44,510 nucleotides of DNA from Candidatus Daviesbacteria bacterium RIFCSPHIGHO2_02_FULL_36_13 (GTDB lineage Bacteria > Patescibacteriota > Microgenomatia > Daviesbacterales > UBA10151). The notes under the pieces are model-generated. The model did not search any database. It saw only the letters and a program-made list of their open reading frames with translations, and was not told the DNA's origin. Position numbers and translations under genes: made by a program. Where the stretch lies: assembly GCA_001777015.1 (NCBI GenBank), contig MFCV01000047.1:1-44510 (forward strand). The letters are read 5' to 3'. How positions within the stretch are numbered: the stretch's first letter is position 1; each line of letters starts with the position of its first letter. Shown in pieces: positions 39,812-44,510 of this stretch.

Positions 39812-41088
39812 GTTTAAGTTATCCTAAGCATCATTTAATAAAATCAGGACCTATTTATAGTTGTCAGGTTTGCAACTCAAAAAAGCTTCATACTGTTTTA
39901 GATCTAGGCCATCAACCGCTCTGTGATACTCTCCTTTCAAAAGAGACAATTAATGAACCGGAAAAAACATATCCTTTGAGGATGATTTGGTGCGAGAACT
40001 GCACTTGTGTACAATTAGATTACTGTGTAGATGGATCTGAGGTATATCACCCGGATTACCCTTACAGAAGCGGGATTACTAAAGAACTTGCAGAATATCA
40101 AAAAAAAATTAGTAATTCACTTATTGAAAGATACAACCTTACTTCTAAAGATTTAGTTATAGATGTAGGATCCAATGACGGAACTCTTCTTAGTGGTTTT
40201 AAAGAGGCCGGTATAAAAGTTGTTGGGGTAGAACCTACTAATATTGCTAAAATCGCTAACGCAAATGGCATTCTAACAATTCAATCTTTTTTTGATATTA
40301 AGACTGCCAGTAAAATTAAGGAAAAATATGGACCAGCTTCTTTGGTAATAACTACAAATACTTTTGCACATATGCAAACATTAGGTGAATTTATAATGGG
40401 AGCATATAGCCTTTTAAGTAAAGACGGTGTATTTATTAATGAGACACATTATCTTCTCGATGTAATTGCAGGCGGTCAATTTGATACTATCTATCACGAA
40501 CATCTAAGGACATATTCACTAAAAGCTTATATTAAATTGTTTGAGCAATACGATTTCACTATTACTGATGTTGAGAGAGGAGATCGATACGGCGGCAATA
40601 TCCGAGTCTATGCTACAAAAGGAAAAGGAAAGAAGGTAAACCCCTCTGTAAAGAGGCTGCTACAATATGAGAAGAAATTTGGCCTTGGAAAACTTTCTAC
40701 CTTTCAAAAATTTGCAGATCGTGTTAAAAAGGCTCGTTTGGAGTTTATGGACTTTTTGATTAAAACTAAAAAGACTGGTAAATTGGTCGTAGGAAATTCT
40801 TGTCCTGCCAGAGCTTCAACTCTATTAAATTATTACGGTGTAGATAGCGAGCTTTTACCCTATATTGCTGAGCAGTCCACTTCTTTGAAATTAAATAAAT
40901 TCTTACCTGGCAAACACATCCCCATTATCAATAACCAAAGATTAATAGATGAGCAACCAAATTTCGTAGTTATACTGGCATGGCATTATGCAAAACCTAT
41001 TATGGAACAATTAAAAAAACGTGGGTTAAAATCAGATTTTGTAATTCCCCTTCCTGATTTCCAAATAGTTAAAAATTCAAAAGTATAA
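39808..41088 (+). CDS. NDP-4-keto-sugar C-methyltransferase (TylC3/EvaC-like)
   Basis: 426 residues in three parts. An N-terminal zinc-binding region has Cys pairs 'CQVC' (about residue 17) and 'CENC' (about 63), with 'VLDLGHQPLCDTLL' between them. The SAM domain carries 'VIDVGSNDGTLL' and 'GVEPT'. The C-terminal domain has 'NETHYLLDVIAGGQFDTIYHEH' with a His-Glu-His core and 'DRYGGNIRVYA', then 'GNSCPARASTLLNYYG'. This architecture belongs to enzymes adding a methyl carbon at C3 of 4-keto deoxysugars. It implies that a 4-keto substrate exists in this operon, supplied presumably by the UXS-like SDR. Next gene starts 13 bases later. Confidence 0.88.
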   Translation: MSLSYPKHHLIKSGPIYSCQVCNSKKLHTVLDLGHQPLCDTLLSKETINEPEKTYPLRMIWCENCTCVQLDYCVDGSEVYHPDYPYRSGITKELAEYQKKISNSLIERYNLTSKDLVIDVGSNDGTLLSGFKEAGIKVVGVEPTNIAKIANANGILTIQSFFDIKTASKIKEKYGPASLVITTNTFAHMQTLGEFIMGAYSLLSKDGVFINETHYLLDVIAGGQFDTIYHEHLRTYSLKAYIKLFEQYDFTITDVERGDRYGGNIRVYATKGKGKKVNPSVKRLLQYEKKFGLGKLSTFQKFADRVKKARLEFMDFLIKTKKTGKLVVGNSCPARASTLLNYYGVDSELLPYIAEQSTSLKLNKFLPGKHIPIINNQRLIDEQPNFVVILAWHYAKPIMEQLKKRGLKSDFVIPLPDFQIVKNSKV

Positions 41089-41101
41089 TACTATAAATAA
41101 A

Positions 41102-42109
41102 ATGATAAAAGTTGGTATAGTTGGTTCAGGTTTTGGTCTTTATGGCTTACTCCCTGCCTTTAATTCAACTCCGAATTGTAAGGTAATTTCTATTTGTGGA
41201 AGCGAAAGCGAAAGAATGCTTGATTATTGTATGAGCATTGGTTTAAAAAAAATTTATAGAAGTTGGCAGGAAATGCTGGATAAAGAAGATTTGGAGGCAA
41301 TAGCCTTGGCTGTTACGCCCAACGCCCAGTATGAAATTGCTAAAGCTGCTATCGAAAAAGGATTACATATTTTTGCAGAAAAGCCGCTTACTGCTACATT
41401 AGAACAAGCTCAAGAACTTCTTCAGTTAGCCAGTCAAAAGAAAATAGTACATGCAATCGATTTTCTTTTTCCAGAAATTGAAGAATGGAAGAAGGTTAAG
41501 AAACTGCTTGATAAAAAAGTATGCGGCAATTTAAAACAAATAAATTTAAAGTGGGATTTTTTAAGCTATGATATTAAGAATCAAAAATCCTCTTGGAAAA
41601 CAAATACAGCAGAAGGTGGTGGGGCATTATCCTTCTATTTCTCCCACTCGTTATATTATCTGGAATACTTTGCAGGTAAGATATTTGATTTAAAAAGTAG
41701 ATTATCCTACGCATCGAAGAGTCCTAATGGTGGAGATGTTGGAGTAGATTTACAATTAGAATTTGAGAATGGAGTTTTGTGTAATGCACATATTAATTGC
41801 AATTCAAGTGATGTAAATAAGCATCAATTAGAATTTATATGTGATGAAGGTACAATTAACTTAGAAAATGAAAATAATATTACCTCAAATTTCATTATAA
41901 AAATTAAAAAGAACGGAGAAGAAAAACAATTACCCCTTCCTCATGAGCAAAACATAGAAGGTGAAGATGAAAGAGTAAGGATTGTTCGAAAATTAGCTAC
42001 TAGGTTTATTAACTCAATAATTCAGGAAAAACAATTTATCCCTTCATTTAATGAGGGTGTAAGAGTTCAAGAGTTGATAGAAAAAATAAGGAATCAAAAT
42101 GTCACATAA
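41102..42109 (+). CDS. Gfo/Idh/MocA-family oxidoreductase
   Basis: 335 residues. 'VGIVGSGFGLYGLLPAFN' dinucleotide site, 'IALAVTPNAQYEIAKAAIEKG' and 'IFAEKPLTATLEQAQ' (EKP motif) are clear; 'VHAIDFLFPEIEEW' replaces the common 'NRRF' segment and 'GGGALSFYFSHSLYYLEYFAG' carries the usual Ser/His region. As the reductase expected after C-methylation it may reduce the 4-keto group of the branched sugar (inference; EvaE/TylC1-type reductases are from other or related families). It starts 13 bases after the C-methyltransferase and overlaps the DUF5672 gene by 11 bases. Confidence 0.82.
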   Translation: MIKVGIVGSGFGLYGLLPAFNSTPNCKVISICGSESERMLDYCMSIGLKKIYRSWQEMLDKEDLEAIALAVTPNAQYEIAKAAIEKGLHIFAEKPLTATLEQAQELLQLASQKKIVHAIDFLFPEIEEWKKVKKLLDKKVCGNLKQINLKWDFLSYDIKNQKSSWKTNTAEGGGALSFYFSHSLYYLEYFAGKIFDLKSRLSYASKSPNGGDVGVDLQLEFENGVLCNAHINCNSSDVNKHQLEFICDEGTINLENENNITSNFIIKIKKNGEEKQLPLPHEQNIEGEDERVRIVRKLATRFINSIIQEKQFIPSFNEGVRVQELIEKIRNQNVT

Positions 42110-42893
42110 GAAAACTGTAATCGTTATTCCTACTCACCGACCAAATCTATCACCTGAAGATAATATTTCCCTACTCCATCTTAAGAAATACCTACCAAAA
42201 TATGATACTTTTTTTGTGATACCCAAAAATATTAGCTCAAAAGCATTTGAGACCTTGGGATTTAAGGTAAAAAAAGTTGATAATAATTTTTTTGGAACTA
42301 TAAGAAGAGCTAATGAAATGTATCTTTCAAAAAGCTTTTATGAAATTTTTAAAAAATATGATTTTATGCTTATTTATCAGCTTGATGCATTAGTATTTTC
42401 CAATCAACTAGAAAAATGGGTAAATTCCGAATATGACTTTGTTGCAGCTCCATGGGTTACACCTGTTATTGGCTACCTCTCTCATAAAAATGGTTCTCCT
42501 CCTTCCGGAGGTAATGGGGGGTTTTCTTTAAGAAATATAAAGAAGGCTATTAAAATACTAGATATTGTAAATAATTCCGCTACAAGAACTTCAAAAAGCT
42601 CATTAAAGAGAAAACTTTGGTTTTTGTTAGCACTAATACAAGGAAAATCTCATGATATTTGGTTAAATGCTCCAGCTGATAATTACCCTTTTAATGAAGA
42701 TGGATTTTGGACATTAGAGGCACCAAAGTATGATCCAACATATAAGATACCCTCTTTAAAAATTGCTCTGCAGTTTGGTTTTGAAAGATTTCCTAGAAAA
42801 TCTTTTGAGATAAATCACAGAAAACTTCCTTTTGGGGTTCATGCTTGGGCTAGATATGACAGGGATTTTTGGAAGAAATATATTCTTACCTAA
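42099..42893 (+). CDS. DUF5672 protein, glycosyltransferase-like
   Basis: 264 residues. 'TVIVIPTHRPNLSPEDNISLLHL' opening, 'YQLDALVFSNQLEKWVNSEYDFVAAPW', 'GGNGGFSLRN', 'PFNEDGFWTLEAP' and 'LPFGVHAWARYD' are the conserved DUF5672 blocks in the expected order. The fold is GT-A-like, with 'QLDAL' at the DxD place and the 'NED' triplet near the C-terminus, and members are found in glycan loci. It is the last gene of the rfbF operon and may attach the branched sugar. It ends in a 4-base overlap with the convergent GT39-like gene. Confidence 0.82.
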   Translation: MSHKKTVIVIPTHRPNLSPEDNISLLHLKKYLPKYDTFFVIPKNISSKAFETLGFKVKKVDNNFFGTIRRANEMYLSKSFYEIFKKYDFMLIYQLDALVFSNQLEKWVNSEYDFVAAPWVTPVIGYLSHKNGSPPSGGNGGFSLRNIKKAIKILDIVNNSATRTSKSSLKRKLWFLLALIQGKSHDIWLNAPADNYPFNEDGFWTLEAPKYDPTYKIPSLKIALQFGFERFPRKSFEINHRKLPFGVHAWARYDRDFWKKYILT

Positions 42894-44510
42894 TTACTTT
42901 TTGATAAACATGCAAAACCATATTCAATATGAGTTTTGTAGCATGTAGTGATATAACCTTCCTTACTAAATTCATGAGTGCTTGTGGATATTATAATAGT
43001 ATCACCCTTAATCTGTGATGAATGAATTACTTTTTTATCAATTTGATTCTCTTTCATCAAAATCCAAAAAGGATATTCAAATTCATCTTCTAAACTGAGA
43101 GTTATCTCTCCTTTATCTTCTTTTTTAAGAAGTTCTATAACACTCATATAGGGTTCATACCAGTAATACCTGGCATTAAAATATTGCTGGTCCCGGGGTT
43201 TTAAATAAAAAGATTCAGGTATGCTTGATAAAGGCGGCTTTAGGGTTTTTACCATATCATAAAATACACTATATGAAATATAAGATCTTGAGACATTAAA
43301 GAATACAACAATCAAGGCAAGTAAACAGGATAAAATAGCACCGATATATAAAGGCTTTAATATTTTAAGATGGTTAAAAATAGCAATAGAACACATAGTC
43401 CCTACAATAAAAAACGGTATTTCTAATCTTGAATGAAAAGGCTGCCATTTAATTAGTGTTGAAAAAAATACAAATGAAACAATTGTCGACAGATATAAAA
43501 TTTTAATCTGTAAAATACTATTTAGCCCTCTCTTGAAAATAAGCAAAATTCCTCCTGCAACTATAGCAATTAGGTGTATGGGATTAGAAACAATATCCTC
43601 TTGAGGATATATGATAGATCTGATAATAAATTCCGTACCGCAACAAGTAATTCTTGGATCATTAATATCAAGTCCAATTAAGCTGTGGAGATTGATAATG
43701 TTTGTTTGTATAAAAGTAGAAAAAAACGGAACGGGCATATGTACAAAGAAATTGCGTATTAGGTTCGAAAGGACACTCGAAGGGGTAATTAAATCATTAA
43801 CATAAACCGACTCCCCTCCTTTATCAGAAATCTCTAATCCTAAAGGGTTTCCATATAAAGAAAAATTTTGATAAATTAATCTTGATTGAAGTAAAAAAAT
43901 TATAAAAAAAATAGGAATTAAAAGTAATATTGATTTTCTAAAATCCTTATGTAAAGGAAAAATTAGTGCACTAATCGGTATCAAGAAATAAAATGCAAAA
44001 GTGGCCTTAGTCAGAAATCCAAGGCCAAGAGTAAAACCAAGCAAGATTAAATACTTAAGAGAATAAGACTGTTTCAAAATAAGCGCTAAATGTAAACTTA
44101 GAAGAAGCAATACTGTGACAACCATATCCACCTGTGTACTAGATGATTGCATTACAGCAATTGGCAAAGTTGCTGTAAATAGTCGGGTAAGTTGTATCAG
44201 TTTGTGACTGCCTCCTAACTGAAAAGCAATTAATCCTATTATGTAGACTGAAAATACGTAAGCAATCCATTGAGATAAAAATAATATTCTGTCACTTCCT
44301 GCTATGAGATATAAATGAAGTAAAATGTATTCACCAAATGGAGCCATGTAATCATGCGAGGTTCTTATAACTTCCTGAAATACAGATTTTTCTTGTATCC
44401 AGTACATTACTCTAGGAATGTGATATACCATACTGTCTGTAGTATTGGGAGCACTGAAAAAACCCTGAACAAAAGTTATTATAGAAAGTAACAGTACAAA
44501 AATTAAGCTT
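42890..44510 (-). CDS. GT39-like multi-pass membrane protein (5' partial)
   Basis: The track lists 42890-44431, but the frame stays open to the window edge. Upstream of the internal Met I read 'GFFSAPNTTDSMVYHIPRV', the first-loop motif that in GT39-like proteins includes a catalytic-type Asp ('DSMVYHIPRV'), so the real start lies beyond 44510. About ten hydrophobic segments follow ('LTKATFAFYFLIPISALIF' among them), then a ~130-residue polar C-terminal region with several Tyr/Phe. A polyprenyl-phosphate-sugar-dependent GT-C transferase is likely. It differs from the 702-residue GT-C protein at the left of the window. Tail-to-tail with the DUF5672 gene. Confidence 0.75.
   Translation of the reverse strand, partial: SLIFVLLLSIITFVQGFFSAPNTTDSMVYHIPRVMYWIQEKSVFQEVIRTSHDYMAPFGEYILLHLYLIAGSDRILFLSQWIAYVFSVYIIGLIAFQLGGSHKLIQLTRLFTATLPIAVMQSSSTQVDMVVTVLLLLSLHLALILKQSYSLKYLILLGFTLGLGFLTKATFAFYFLIPISALIFPLHKDFRKSILLLIPIFFIIFLLQSRLIYQNFSLYGNPLGLEISDKGGESVYVNDLITPSSVLSNLIRNFFVHMPVPFFSTFIQTNIINLHSLIGLDINDPRITCCGTEFIIRSIIYPQEDIVSNPIHLIAIVAGGILLIFKRGLNSILQIKILYLSTIVSFVFFSTLIKWQPFHSRLEIPFFIVGTMCSIAIFNHLKILKPLYIGAILSCLLALIVVFFNVSRSYISYSVFYDMVKTLKPPLSSIPESFYLKPRDQQYFNARYYWYEPYMSVIELLKKEDKGEITLSLEDEFEYPFWILMKENQIDKKVIHSSQIKGDTIIISTSTHEFSKEGYITTCYKTHIEYGFACLSKSN

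Noticed and set aside
1-44510. Alternative genetic code with TGA as Gly or Trp
   Set aside because: TGA acts as stop in many ATGA overlaps and Trp is consistently TGG, so the standard bacterial code applies.
1-44510. CRISPR arrays, tRNA/rRNA genes, insertion sequences
   Set aside because: No regular direct repeats, clover-leaf sequences, rRNA segments or transposase-like ORFs are visible, and the gaps between genes are too short to hold most of them.

Overview
The window is AT-rich, very densely coded bacterial DNA that is almost entirely one large surface-polysaccharide locus. I support 45 protein genes, of which two (aepY at the left edge and a GT39-like membrane enzyme at the right edge) run off the window. 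There are no rRNA or tRNA genes, insertion sequences, CRISPR arrays or phage genes that I can see, and no gene-free stretch reaches 300 bases (the longest gap is about 77 bases). TGA is used as a stop in many ATGA overlaps and TGG encodes Trp, so the code is standard. Gene content (STELLO/DUF288-like, DUF268 and DUF5672 proteins, multi-pass GT39-like enzymes, tightly overlapping genes) would fit a candidate-phyla-radiation (Patescibacteria/Microgenomates-like) bacterium, but no marker gene is present and this placement is a low-confidence guess.

Layout. 1-1.9 kb: phosphonate cassette (aepY, and aepX fused to a cytidylyltransferase domain), minus strand. 2.0-3.5 kb: ABC polysaccharide exporter Wzm/Wzt. 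3.5-12.6 kb: assembly and modification genes (GT39-like enzyme, FkbM methyltransferase, GT11 fucosyltransferase-like, DUF268, STELLO-like GT, GDP-mannose 3,5-epimerase, GT-B, Wzx flippase). 12.7-15.7 kb: two Gfo/Idh/MocA oxidoreductases and an unrecognised protein. 15.6-26.5 kb: a minus-strand CMP-legionaminic-acid-type operon set (legB, legC, a formyltransferase, legG, legI, an acyltransferase, a WbpG/HisH/HisF amidination set, a PtmA-like SDR, legF, a PtmF-like oxidoreductase). 26.6-30.6 kb: a TPR protein, two glycosyltransferase-like proteins and an RfbH-like PLP enzyme with active-site His. 30.6-36.6 kb: a GDP-6-deoxyheptose pathway split over two convergent operons (hddA-gmhA against methyltransferase, 4,6-dehydratase, hddC/gmhB fusion, RmlC-like epimerase, reductase). 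36.6-42.9 kb: a plus-strand operon beginning with a CDP-glucose pyrophosphorylase, followed by a UXS-like SDR, a UDP-glucose-dehydrogenase-family enzyme, a sugar C-methyltransferase, a Gfo/Idh/MocA protein and a DUF5672 protein. 42.9 kb to end: partial GT39-like membrane enzyme.

Together the genes can make several rare activated sugars (a CMP-nonulosonate, GDP-L-galactose or GDP-L-gulose, a GDP-6-deoxyheptose and probably a CDP-linked C-methylated sugar) plus a phosphonate, assemble them, and export the product by an ABC and/or a flippase route. The least expected points are: a formyltransferase in the middle of the legionaminate operon; a reductase-like SDR lacking the catalytic Tyr; an RfbH-like enzyme without iron-sulfur cysteines; a possible CDP-uronate-derived branched-sugar pathway; -10 boxes placed so close to the first start codon of operons that transcripts should be leaderless or nearly so; and convergent gene pairs that always overlap, once by 62 bases, leaving no room for terminators.
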